Positions 1 to 7,010 of a DNA stretch of 15,329 bases are shown one piece after another (position 1 is the stretch's first letter; each line of letters begins with the position of its first letter). The stretch lies in the NCBI GenBank assembly GCA_017412025.1, contig JAFQOY010000017.1, forward strand, positions 1-15,329, written 5' to 3'. Below the pieces are notes generated by a model that was given only the letters and a program-made list of their open reading frames with translations, was not told where the DNA came from and did no database searches. The translations under genes were made by a program, and so were the position numbers. The DNA comes from Clostridia bacterium (lineage in GTDB: Bacteria; Bacillota_A; Clostridia; Christensenellales; Aristaeellaceae).

Positions 1-420
1 GCTGCCGCTCTGCAGATCAAAATGCAGCAGAAGCTGAAAGAAGAGATGAAGAAGCAGACCGCTGACATAAAAGACGGGTGAAATGCTGTGCTCATCGCGT
101 GCGGCAAGAGGAATGGAGAAGAGTGCGAGCGCGCCGGCGCACGGCGCGAGCGCCAGCAGGCACGGCGCGGAGCGGACAGGTGCATGCAGCGAAAGCGCCA
201 GCGCAAAGGCGCCTGTTCCCAGCGCGGCGCAGAGCACGCGAAAGCGTCCGGGTACTGCGGCGCACAGCACGCACACAAGCGCGCTGGCGACGGGGAACAG
301 CCAGAGCAGGAAGGGCATGCCCGGCGCGATGCGATGGATCGCAAAGAGCGCAGGCGCGCAGAGGCTGAACACCAGCATGAGCGGAAAATGATACCGCCTC
401 AGGTCACAAAAGCGTTTCAT
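1..420 (-). CDS. Multi-pass membrane protein, third gene of MoxR/DUF58 operon (partial, runs off left edge)
   Basis: Reading the minus strand from an ATG at 420-418 gives an uninterrupted frame of 140 codons to the window edge. It begins MKRFCDLRRYHFPLML and is rich in hydrophobic stretches (around residues 12-27, 34-56, 63-78, 86-104 and 115-135), so at least four membrane segments are likely. Its ATG overlaps the stop of the DUF58 gene (ATGA at 417-420), which indicates translational coupling. In MoxR-DUF58 operons the following gene commonly encodes a membrane protein with an extracellular transglutaminase-like domain (DUF3488/TgpA type). That assignment is inference here, because the domain would lie outside the window. 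The overlapping plus-strand frames in 78-456 are arginine- and alanine-rich shadows of this gene. I am confident in the gene and unsure of the family. Confidence 0.75.
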   Translation of the reverse strand, partial: MKRFCDLRRYHFPLMLVFSLCAPALFAIHRIAPGMPFLLWLFPVASALVCVLCAAVPGRFRVLCAALGTGAFALALSLHAPVRSAPCLLALAPCAGALALFSIPLAARDEHSISPVFYVSGLLLHLFFQLLLHFDLQSGS

Positions 421-1493
421 GCGTCGCCTCCCTGGATCCGGTACAGAAAGACCTGATTGTTCCGGCTGCGCAGCGCCTGCAGAGCGGATTGAATCTCTGT
501 GCTGTCGCAGCAGGAGAGGACAAGAATGTTCATATCCCGGCAGTCGTGCAGGCTGTCAAGAAAGGTGGCAAAGCGCAGCCTGCGCACGATCTTCAGCCGC
601 GCCATGGCGCACAGAAGCCGTTCGTCTGCGGCGGCGTCATTGGCGGGCGGAACGAAGGCGCAGCCTTCGTCGTCCGAAACGGGCATGTTGGCCGCAAAGC
701 CTGCCGCGCTTCCCTGCCTGAGCGCGCGCAGGCAGAGGGTTGCGGCGAGAGAAATGCCGTATTCAATCGTGTTTTGCTCCTGCTCCGTGATCCGGTCGCC
801 CCACTGATCTGCGCGGATTTCCATATTGAGCACGACAAGCAGGCGGCTCTGCGCGCTGTAATCGTGCAGGCGCACATGCGTTTCGCCGGTGCGCGCGCTG
901 GCAGGCCAGTGAATATCGCGAACGGGATCCCCGAACTGATACGGGCGGATGCCGCGGACGAGGAACGGATCGGTGAGCAGCTGGCGCTGCGCGACGGCTT
1001 CATCCATCAGGCGGCTGAGCGCAGGGGGAAGCGCATCCTCCTCAAGCAGCTGCGGATAGACCAGCGCGGGAACGCGCATGTGCTGTTCACGGTGCGCCTC
1101 AAAGAGGCCGAGCAGATCCCCGGCCGTCAGCGAGGCGCTGCCCAGGTCGTATTCGCCCCGGCGCAGGAAGCGCACGCGATGCACGCGCCGGATCTGCTGA
1201 TACGGCATGAGCGTAAACAGGCTCAGATAGCGGGAGTGATCGCTGACGTGCAGGTTTTCCTGGCGGCCAAGGCGGATGAACGGCGAAATGCTGCTTTCCA
1301 CCCGCAGCCAGGGGATGATGAACGGCTGATCGTTTCGAACGGTTTCGATCATTTCGCCCTCGTCTCCCGGAAAATAGACGGGCTTGGAAAACGTACGCGT
1401 ACACACGAGACCGCCGAGCGCGAAGCGCCGGAGAATGAACACGCTCAGCGCATAGAGCAGCAGAAGGACTGCCAGCAGGATGAGCGCGTTCAT
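417..1493 (-). CDS. DUF58 domain protein, MoxR partner
   Basis: This 358-residue protein starts with a hydrophobic membrane anchor at about residues 2-20, which may extend towards 30. A beta-rich region follows, and then the DUF58 signature at about 180-208, seen as GIRPYQFGDPVRDIHWPASAR. After that comes a von Willebrand A-like start (LLVVLNME, near 218). DUF58 proteins are encoded beside MoxR ATPases and are thought to act with them in assembling or maturing envelope complexes; the exact substrate is unknown. The start ATG at 1493 overlaps the MoxR stop by 4 bp, and its own stop overlaps the next ATG, so the three genes should be translated as one coupled unit. No metal-site motif typical of full VWA chaperones could be confirmed by eye. 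The family call is secure and the role is inferred from context. Confidence 0.9.
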   Translation of the reverse strand: MNALILLAVLLLLYALSVFILRRFALGGLVCTRTFSKPVYFPGDEGEMIETVRNDQPFIIPWLRVESSISPFIRLGRQENLHVSDHSRYLSLFTLMPYQQIRRVHRVRFLRRGEYDLGSASLTAGDLLGLFEAHREQHMRVPALVYPQLLEEDALPPALSRLMDEAVAQRQLLTDPFLVRGIRPYQFGDPVRDIHWPASARTGETHVRLHDYSAQSRLLVVLNMEIRADQWGDRITEQEQNTIEYGISLAATLCLRALRQGSAAGFAANMPVSDDEGCAFVPPANDAAADERLLCAMARLKIVRRLRFATFLDSLHDCRDMNILVLSCCDSTEIQSALQALRSRNNQVFLYRIQGGDA

Positions 1494-2437
1494 GTGCGCG
1501 CCTCTGTCGGTACGCTCACGCGGGCGAGGATTTCGCGGATGAAGTCTGCGCCGGTCATCTGCTGGTGCATGCCGCGCAGGATGATGCGGTGCGCAAGCAC
1601 GGGCACAGCCAGCGTCTTGACGTCGTCGGGGATGACGTAATCCCGTCCGCGGATGGCGGCCAGCGCCTGCGCGCAGCGCATGAGCGCCAGCAGCGCGCGC
1701 GGCGACGGACCAAGGCGCACCCGGCTTTCATCGCGCGCCGCCTCACACAGGGCGGCGATATAGCGCATGACGTCCTCGCAAACATGGCACTCGCGCACAA
1801 GCTCCATCGCCTGACAAAGCTGTGCGCCGTCTGCGACAGGGGCGAGCTGCAGCAGCGGCTCGCTGTGGATGAAGCGGTTCATCAGGGCGACGGCTTCATC
1901 TGCCGTTGGATAGCCAAGCGACAGGCAGAGCATGAATCGATCCAGCTGCGCTTCGGGCAGGGGGAATGTGCCCTGCGTTTCCACTGGGTTCTGCGTGGCG
2001 ATGACCAGAAAGGGTCTGCTCAGCAGATAGGTGACGCCGCCTTCGGTGACCTGGCGCTCCTGCATGCATTCAAGCAGCGCGGACTGCGTGCGCGGCGTGG
2101 CGCGGTTGATCTCATCCGCCAGCAGGATGTTCGTGAATACAGGCCCTTTCATGAACCGGAATTCGCCGGACTGCTGGTGGTAGATGCGCGTGCCGACGAT
2201 ATCCGACGGCAGCAGATCGGGCGTGAACTGGACGCGTGCAAACGCGCAGTCAAGCGAACGGGCAAGCGATCTGGCCAGCGTCGTCTTGCCTGTGCCGGGC
2301 ATGTCCTCAAGCAGCACATGGCCGCCGGCGAGCATGGCGGCGAGCAGAAGCCCGGTTTCCTTTTCTTTGCCGATCATTACCGCGGCAATGTTCTTCTGCA
2401 AAGCGTCCGCGAGCACGCGAATATCCTCATAGGTCAT
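1490..2437 (-). CDS. MoxR-family AAA+ ATPase
   Basis: This 315-residue cytoplasmic AAA+ ATPase is close to the usual MoxR length. Walker A is at about residues 45-52 (DMPGTGKT), Walker B at 103-111 (NILLADEIN), sensor 1 at 147-151 (ATQNP), and PEAQLDRF with its arginine at about 161-168. The C-terminal lid carries the typical GPSPRALLAL and GRDYVIPDDVK segments. MoxR proteins use ATP to remodel partner proteins and usually act with the DUF58 protein encoded next to them, as here. An AAAGGGG stretch about 11 nt upstream of the ATG can serve as ribosome binding site. It is the first gene of a minus-strand operon with ATGA overlaps. Confidence 0.93.
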   Translation of the reverse strand: MTYEDIRVLADALQKNIAAVMIGKEKETGLLLAAMLAGGHVLLEDMPGTGKTTLARSLARSLDCAFARVQFTPDLLPSDIVGTRIYHQQSGEFRFMKGPVFTNILLADEINRATPRTQSALLECMQERQVTEGGVTYLLSRPFLVIATQNPVETQGTFPLPEAQLDRFMLCLSLGYPTADEAVALMNRFIHSEPLLQLAPVADGAQLCQAMELVRECHVCEDVMRYIAALCEAARDESRVRLGPSPRALLALMRCAQALAAIRGRDYVIPDDVKTLAVPVLAHRIILRGMHQQMTGADFIREILARVSVPTEART

Positions 2438-2477
2438 GGTGCAGCAGCCCCTTTCCGGTATTTGTTGGGATGATCAT

Positions 2478-2506
2478 ACGATATCACAAAGGGAATGAGA
2501 GCGCAA
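2478..2506 (-). promoter_or_regulatory. Candidate promoter of the MoxR operon
   Basis: On the minus strand, a TTGCGC box (2501-2506) and a TATCGT box (2478-2483) are separated by 17 bp. This lies 41 bp upstream of the MoxR start and downstream of the reductase terminator. The match to the sigma-A consensus is only moderate. A competing -10 (TATGAT) lies a few bases closer to the gene. Confidence 0.4.
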
Positions 2507-2538
2507 GCGGATTTGCAGCGCATGGGGATGCGCGGCGC

Positions 2539-2577
2539 AAAAAGCCGCCCCGGCCGGTGAAACGGCCGGGACGGCGG
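2539..2577 (-). terminator. Rho-independent terminator after the flavin reductase
   Basis: On the minus strand a GC-rich stem (CCGCC plus CCCGGCCG, pairing with CGGCCGG plus GGCGG across a small bulge) closes a 6-nt loop and is followed by TTTTT (2539-2543). It lies about 50 bp beyond the stop of the reductase gene and separates that unit from the MoxR operon. Confidence 0.85.
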
Positions 2578-2625
2578 GAATATGTGAGGCTGTGTCAGGC
2601 GGCGAAACGATGCATGCGCGCCGGA

Positions 2626-4518
2626 TCAGATTTCCGCCTCGATGGTTTCGCCGACGATGTAGCCATAGGCCAGCGCGGCGTCAAAGCCCATGCCATACTT
2701 CTTGCCGTCCTTCTCCTCGATGGAGCCTGCGACGTCGCCCGCGGCATACAGGCCGGCGATGGTGGAGCCGTCTTCCTTGAGCATACGGCCGGCGGTATCG
2801 ATCGCCAGGCCGCCGGTGGTCAGGTAGAAGGTCGGATCGACCTTCAGCAGCCAGACGCCCTCGCGGGTCTCGATGTAGGGCAGATTCTTGCGGCCCCAGG
2901 CGTCTGCCTCGCCGGCCAGCGCGGCGGCGTTGTGCGTGTCGAGGGTCGCCTTCAGGTTGGTAAGTCCCAGCTCTTCGGCGGCCTCTTCAACGGTGGCGTA
3001 CTTGACAGCCTCGCCCTTTTCAAAGATCGCCTTGTAGGTGTTCATGCCGTAGGATTCAAAGTCCGAGTTGCTGCAGGCGGCGGCGTCGTCGAAGACGTAG
3101 TAGAGCTTACCGCCGTGTGTGTCGTTGAGCGCGAGCTTGGCAGCCGCCATCTTGTAGTGGTTGTCGGAGACGATGTTGCCGATGTTGTCGCCGTAGGCGT
3201 TGACCATGATGCCCGGGGTGGAGTGATGGATCAGCGCGATTTCAAACTTGCTCTTGTCGGTGGAGAGGTACGCCGGCAGCGCGCGGCCGGTGCACTCCAT
3301 ATAGCCGCCGGCTGCCAGGCCCATGCGGATGCCGTCGCCGGTGGAGGCGGAGGCGCAGTTGAAGAACTGGTTCTCGTACTCCGGATAGTACTGCTTGATC
3401 ATCTCGCGGTTGCGCATGAAGCCGCCGGAGGCGAGCAGCACGGCCTTGCCGCTGATCGTCCAGGAAGCGCCGTCCTCGCCCTTGGCCTTGACGCCGGTCA
3501 CGCGTCCGTCCTCCGCCTGGATGAGCTCGGTGGCTTCGGTGCCGTAGATGATCTTGCCGCCGAGGCCCTGAATGCGCTGCTCAAGGAACATCATGGCGTA
3601 GCCCGCGCCGCCCTCGTAGCAGCCCGGAGCGAGGTACGGGGTGTAGCCGGTCTGCAGGCCGCCCTCGTAGTAGCCCAGCGGGTTGAAGCCGACGCCCATG
3701 CCGACGAGCCAGTCGACCAGCTTGCCGATGTTTTCATACTGCGCGGTCATGTACGGCATCGCCTTGTCAAAGCGGTCGTACTCCGGATTGAGGAACGGAT
3801 GCGTGCGCCAGAAGCCCATCATGTTTTCCACGGAGCCGTAGTAGCTGTTCTTAAGCGCGCCGGTGACGTCGTACTTGTCGTACATGTCGCAGCCTGCGAT
3901 GGCGACGCCGCCGTAGGCCATGGCCATGGAGCCGCCCGGAATGTCGCGCTTCTCGATGAGGATGACGCTCTTGCCCTTTTCAAGCAGGCGCGCGCCGGCA
4001 ACCAGGCCGACAGTGCCTGCGCCGACGATCACGACGTCCGCCTCGGCGGTCTCCTCGCGCTCGTTGACTTCCTTCTTGACCTCGGCAGAGAAAGCGGCCA
4101 CGTCGTAGCCTGCTTGCTCGATGGCGTCCTTGACGGCGCTCTTGATGGCCATGGAGGTGATGGAGCAGCCGCGCACGTTGGGCACGTTGATGCTCTGGTG
4201 CTCGACGATGGCCTTCGGAATGCGCGCGCAGGCGTAGTTGCCGATGCCCATGGTTTCCTCGTGAGAGAGCACCTGACAGGAGACGATCCTGCCGGCAGCG
4301 AAGGTGGTGGCGACGTAGATGAAGCTCTCGTGGCCCACGGCCTTGGTGACGTACTTGCCGTCAACCGGACTGGACGGACGGGCCTTGACCTCGGTGGTGA
4401 CCTCCTGTGCGGTTTCGGCGGCGGCCTGCGGCGCGGTCTGCGGGATGATACCCATTGCGGCAAGGCTCACGGCGCCGGCGGCGGTGCCCTTCAGGAAGTC
4501 GCGTCTTGAAATGCTCAT
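2626..4518 (-). CDS. Tat-exported FMN/FAD-dependent reductase (flavocytochrome-type, no heme domain)
   Basis: This 630-residue protein opens with a twin-arginine signal (SRRDFLKG, residues 4-11) and an Ala-rich export region ending near 35. An FMN-binding domain covers about 58-140, with the flavinylation-type motif RGCSITS at 116-122; Ser119 takes the position normally held by the Thr/Ser that ApbE modifies. An FAD-binding fold follows (GAGTVG at 166-171, acidic residue near 189) and closes with GLYAAGDVAGS (589-599). No CxxCH heme motif is present, as in the extracellular flavin reductases of Gram-positive anaerobes that receive electrons through flavinylated proteins. The block NAYGDNIGN...SDNHYK (440-456) lacks the Arg and Glu of fumarate reductases, so fumarate is doubtful as substrate. 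An AAAGGAGG site lies 9 nt upstream of the ATG. The gene is a single unit with its own terminator. The family call is firm and the substrate unknown. Confidence 0.9.
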   Translation of the reverse strand: MSISRRDFLKGTAAGAVSLAAMGIIPQTAPQAAAETAQEVTTEVKARPSSPVDGKYVTKAVGHESFIYVATTFAAGRIVSCQVLSHEETMGIGNYACARIPKAIVEHQSINVPNVRGCSITSMAIKSAVKDAIEQAGYDVAAFSAEVKKEVNEREETAEADVVIVGAGTVGLVAGARLLEKGKSVILIEKRDIPGGSMAMAYGGVAIAGCDMYDKYDVTGALKNSYYGSVENMMGFWRTHPFLNPEYDRFDKAMPYMTAQYENIGKLVDWLVGMGVGFNPLGYYEGGLQTGYTPYLAPGCYEGGAGYAMMFLEQRIQGLGGKIIYGTEATELIQAEDGRVTGVKAKGEDGASWTISGKAVLLASGGFMRNREMIKQYYPEYENQFFNCASASTGDGIRMGLAAGGYMECTGRALPAYLSTDKSKFEIALIHHSTPGIMVNAYGDNIGNIVSDNHYKMAAAKLALNDTHGGKLYYVFDDAAACSNSDFESYGMNTYKAIFEKGEAVKYATVEEAAEELGLTNLKATLDTHNAAALAGEADAWGRKNLPYIETREGVWLLKVDPTFYLTTGGLAIDTAGRMLKEDGSTIAGLYAAGDVAGSIEEKDGKKYGMGFDAALAYGYIVGETIEAEI

Positions 4519-4569
4519 AAGAAAACTCCTCCTTTGCGTTTTTGACAGAAGATGCTAATTGTTACTATG

Positions 4570-4598
4570 ATTATATGGTATTTCTGGCGGAAAGAAAA
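4570..4598 (-). promoter_or_regulatory. Candidate promoter of the flavin reductase
   Basis: On the minus strand a perfect TATAAT (4570-4575) lies about 50 bp upstream of the start codon. The region 17 bp further up (TTTTCT, 4593-4598) is a poor -35 box. A weak -35 beside the direct repeats at 4604 onward suggests an activator may assist; this is inference. Confidence 0.55.
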
Positions 4599-4603
4599 GA
4601 GGA

Positions 4604-4677
4604 GTTAACCAAAAGGTAATGATAATGGTGTGAGCGTTTCGTTAATACAATCTTAATGCCGGATGCGTATCGCTAAT
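4604..4677. promoter_or_regulatory. Candidate response-regulator binding array between divergent genes
   Basis: Hexamers of the type G/C-T-T-A-A-T/C occur on the plus strand as GTTAAC (4604), GGTAAT (4615), GTTAAT (4641), CTTAAT (4652) and GCTAAT (4672). Within the first two pairs the start-to-start distance is exactly 11 bp, and the last copy is 20 bp beyond its neighbour. Direct repeats about 11 bp apart are the usual binding pattern of OmpR/PhoB-family regulators, and such a regulator (kdpE-like) is encoded in the operon that starts here. A CATAAT -10 candidate (4700-4705) sits 22 bp after the last repeat, without a good -35, as at activated promoters. Binding is inferred. Confidence 0.5.
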
Positions 4678-4778
4678 GCAGACTTCATAGACGGTGTGCC
4701 ATAATAGATATAGAAAACAGTGTGTGATGGCATTTGAGCTGCAGATAGAGATGGAAAGACATGCGGAAGGTGAAAGAT

Positions 4779-6107
4779 ATGGGCATAATGAAGAAAAAGA
4801 TGTCCGGAGCCCAGATGATTATACTGGGCTTTGCTGCGGTTATTCTGCTGGGCAGTGTGCTGCTCATGCTTCCTGTTTCGACAAGGGATGCAAGGGGCGC
4901 TTCGTTTTCAGACGCGCTGTTTACGGCAACGTCTGCAGTCTGCGTTACGGGCCTGGTCGTTCAGGATACGGCGTCATACTGGTCTTCAGCCGGACAGGCG
5001 ATCATTCTTGTGCTGATCCAGATTGGCGGCATGGGCGTCGTCACGCTGGCTGTGGCGCTTTCGGCGGCATCCGGCAGAAGAATCAGCCTGCGGCAGCGCA
5101 GCGCGATGCAGGAATCCATCTGTGCTCCGGGTGTTGGAGGGATTGTTATCCTTACAGGGTTCATCCTTCGCATGACGCTGATCATTGAGCTGCTTGGCGC
5201 ATTGCTCATGGCGCCTTCGCTTTGCCGGACATTCGGCATGAAAACGGGTCTATGGTATAGCATATTCCATTCCGTATCAGCATTCTGCAATGCGGGATTT
5301 GACCTGATGGGCATGAAGGAACCTTTTTCTTCGCTGACGTATTTTGCCGACGATCCGGTGATCAATCTGACCATCGCTGCGCTGATTGTCATCGGCGGCA
5401 TTGGATTTATGACATGGGACGATGTGAGAAGGCATGGAAGAAGCATAAGCCGGTATACGATGCAGAGCAAGGTGATACTGGCAACGGCGGCGCTGCTGAT
5501 TGTGCTGCCTGCGGCGTATTTCTTTGTGTTTGAGTTTTCGCATATGCCGCTGCGGCAGCGCTTTCTTGCCTCGCTGTTTCAGTCTGTGACGACCAGAACG
5601 GCGGGGTTTAATACGGTGAATCTGACGGAGATGAGCGAATCTGGCCTGGCGATTATGCTGCTGCTGATGCTCACGGGCGGCGCTCCGGGCTCTACTGCCG
5701 GAGGCATGAAGACGACGACGCTTGCCGTCATGGTTTCTACTGCCTGCGCGGTATTCAGGAGAAGGGCGAACACGCAGTTTTTCGGACGCAGAATACCGGA
5801 CAATGCCGTTCGGACAGCGGCGACGGTGATGACGATGTATATCGCATTGTGTTTCGGCGGCGGGCTGATGATATGCGGCATGGAACATATTGCGCTGCTG
5901 ACGGCATTGTATGAGGCGGCCTCTGCCGTTGGAACGGTCGGCTTGTCCCTGGGAATCACGCCGCAGCTTGGCGCAGCGTCGCGCCTGGTTCTCATTGCGC
6001 TGATGTATATCGGGCGCGTGGGCGGGCTTACGCTGGTTTTTGCGGCGCTGCCGGCAGGCGGCTGCAGCACATCGCGCCTGCCGCAGGAGAAACTGATTGT
6101 AGGCTAA
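4779..6107 (+). CDS. trkH: Potassium uptake channel subunit, TrkH/KtrB family
   Basis: This 442-residue integral membrane protein is the K+-conducting subunit of a Trk/Ktr system. Its four pore loops are visible: TSAVCVTGL (about 50-60), SVSAFCNAGFD (about 165-175), SVTTRTAGFNT (about 269-279) and SAVGTVGLSLG (about 381-391). Each carries the filter glycine. GGAPGSTAGGMKTTT after the third loop is typical of the gating segment of this family. The length fits KtrB (around 450) better than proteobacterial TrkH. I place the start at 4779 rather than at the in-frame ATG at 4761, because GGAAGG lies 8 nt before 4779 and the shorter form begins directly before the first membrane segment. It is the first gene of a five-gene operon; trkA follows after 10 bp. 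Confidence 0.93.
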   Translation: MGIMKKKMSGAQMIILGFAAVILLGSVLLMLPVSTRDARGASFSDALFTATSAVCVTGLVVQDTASYWSSAGQAIILVLIQIGGMGVVTLAVALSAASGRRISLRQRSAMQESICAPGVGGIVILTGFILRMTLIIELLGALLMAPSLCRTFGMKTGLWYSIFHSVSAFCNAGFDLMGMKEPFSSLTYFADDPVINLTIAALIVIGGIGFMTWDDVRRHGRSISRYTMQSKVILATAALLIVLPAAYFFVFEFSHMPLRQRFLASLFQSVTTRTAGFNTVNLTEMSESGLAIMLLLMLTGGAPGSTAGGMKTTTLAVMVSTACAVFRRRANTQFFGRRIPDNAVRTAATVMTMYIALCFGGGLMICGMEHIALLTALYEAASAVGTVGLSLGITPQLGAASRLVLIALMYIGRVGGLTLVFAALPAGGCSTSRLPQEKLIVG

Positions 6108-6117
6108 GGAGGTACAT

Positions 6118-6765
6118 ATGAAATCCATACTGCTGATTGGAATTGGGCGATTTGGGATGCATATTGCCATGAAGCTCTTTGAACTGGGCCATCAGGTGCT
6201 GGCGGTGGACGTCAGCGAGAAGAGGATCGACAGCGTGCTGCCCTATGTCACGCATGCGCAGATCGGAGACAGCACGAACAGAGAGTTTCTGCGTTCGCTG
6301 GGTATTCCGGCGTTTGATACATGCATTGTGGCGATCGGCGATGATTTTCAGCATTCGCTGGAGACGGCATGGCTGCTCAAGGAGCTGGGCGCCAGAAAAG
6401 TGATTTCCCGCGCTTCTCAGGGGCTGCAGGAGAAATTCCTGCTCAAAAACGGCGCAGACGAGGTGGTTTATCCGGAAAAGCAGCTGGCGAGCTGGACGGC
6501 GATCCGCTGCAGCTCAGAGCATATTCTTGAGTATGTGGAACTTGACGACAGGCATGCAATGGTGGAAATGGATGTGCCAAGGGCATGGGATGGAAAGACG
6601 ATCCTGGAGCTGGACGTCAGAAGAAGGATGGGGCTTAACGTGCTGGGCGTCCGGGAAAATGGCAGGCTTAACATGAGCGTGATGCCGGACACTGTGCTCA
6701 GCAGCGGACAATCCATCCTCGTTGCCGGCAATGAAAAAGCAATTCACAAGTGTATCGGGCTGTGA
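6118..6765 (+). CDS. trkA: Regulatory RCK subunit of K+ uptake, TrkA/KtrA family
   Basis: This 215-residue soluble protein is of single-RCK length. The N-terminal Rossmann fold has GIGRFG at 8-13 and an acidic residue at about 31 (GHQVLAVD) for nucleotide binding; QIGDST follows. The C-terminal RCK_C domain spans about 134-215 (DDRHAMVEMDVP ... GQSILVAGNEKAI). KtrA-like rings bind ATP/ADP and gate the KtrB pore at the inner membrane face. The ribosome binding site is excellent (AAGGAGG, 5 nt before ATG), and the gene starts 10 bp after trkH stops, so the two are certainly co-expressed partners. Confidence 0.93.
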   Translation: MKSILLIGIGRFGMHIAMKLFELGHQVLAVDVSEKRIDSVLPYVTHAQIGDSTNREFLRSLGIPAFDTCIVAIGDDFQHSLETAWLLKELGARKVISRASQGLQEKFLLKNGADEVVYPEKQLASWTAIRCSSEHILEYVELDDRHAMVEMDVPRAWDGKTILELDVRRRMGLNVLGVRENGRLNMSVMPDTVLSSGQSILVAGNEKAIHKCIGL

Positions 6766-6801
6766 AGCGCAGAGAATAACAGCAGGGAAGTGAACGGAAA
6801 A

Positions 6802-6963
6802 ATGAAGGAACTGATCCTTACGGCGGCAGCGCTGGCGATGTTCTGTCTGGTCTATCTGGTTCTGAGGAGACTGGACAAACTGATGGCAAAAAATCGAAAG
6901 GACAAGCAGAAGCTGAAAGCGTCGAAAATCGTGACAGGAGAAAATGACATGGACGGCTGGTAA
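6802..6963 (+). CDS. Small single-span membrane protein in the potassium operon
   Basis: ATG at 6802 opens a 53-residue frame ending at TAA 6961-6963. Residues 3-21 (ELILTAAALAMFCLVYLVL) form one hydrophobic span. The next part is strongly basic (RRLDKLMAKNRKDKQKLKAS), and the protein ends DMDGW. By the positive-inside rule the tail should be cytoplasmic. It fills the otherwise unexplained space between trkA (36 bp before) and the kinase gene (47 bp after), on the same strand. The ribosome binding site is modest (GGAA close to ATG; AGGGAAG a little further off), and an in-frame GTG at 6790 is an alternative start. It resembles no family I can name. By position it recalls small accessory subunits such as KdpF, but no similarity is claimed. 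Confidence 0.65.
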   Translation: MKELILTAAALAMFCLVYLVLRRLDKLMAKNRKDKQKLKASKIVTGENDMDGW

Positions 6964-7010
6964 GATAAAGGCGGGCGTGATACAATCTGATGGTGAAGGG
7001 AGGGGATTGC

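Noticed and set aside
1..81. Plus-strand frame end with Lys/Glu-rich helix-like sequence
   Set aside because: It could be the tail of a gene on the plus strand, but the opposite strand is open throughout, hydrophobic and coupled to the DUF58 operon, which fits better.
489..1640. 383-codon plus-strand frame across the DUF58 gene
   Set aside because: Antisense to DUF58 and MoxR; no domain, no ribosome binding site, low-complexity Arg/Ala/Gln composition.
2236..4509. 757-codon plus-strand open frame opposite MoxR and the flavin reductase
   Set aside because: It is antisense to two proteins with clear motifs. Its content is Ala/Val/Gly/His/Asp-rich without any domain, typical for the complement of GC-biased codons.
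4694..5188. 164-codon frame beginning upstream of trkH
   Set aside because: It runs in a different frame over the trkH start and has no recognisable domain; trkH has the pore motifs.
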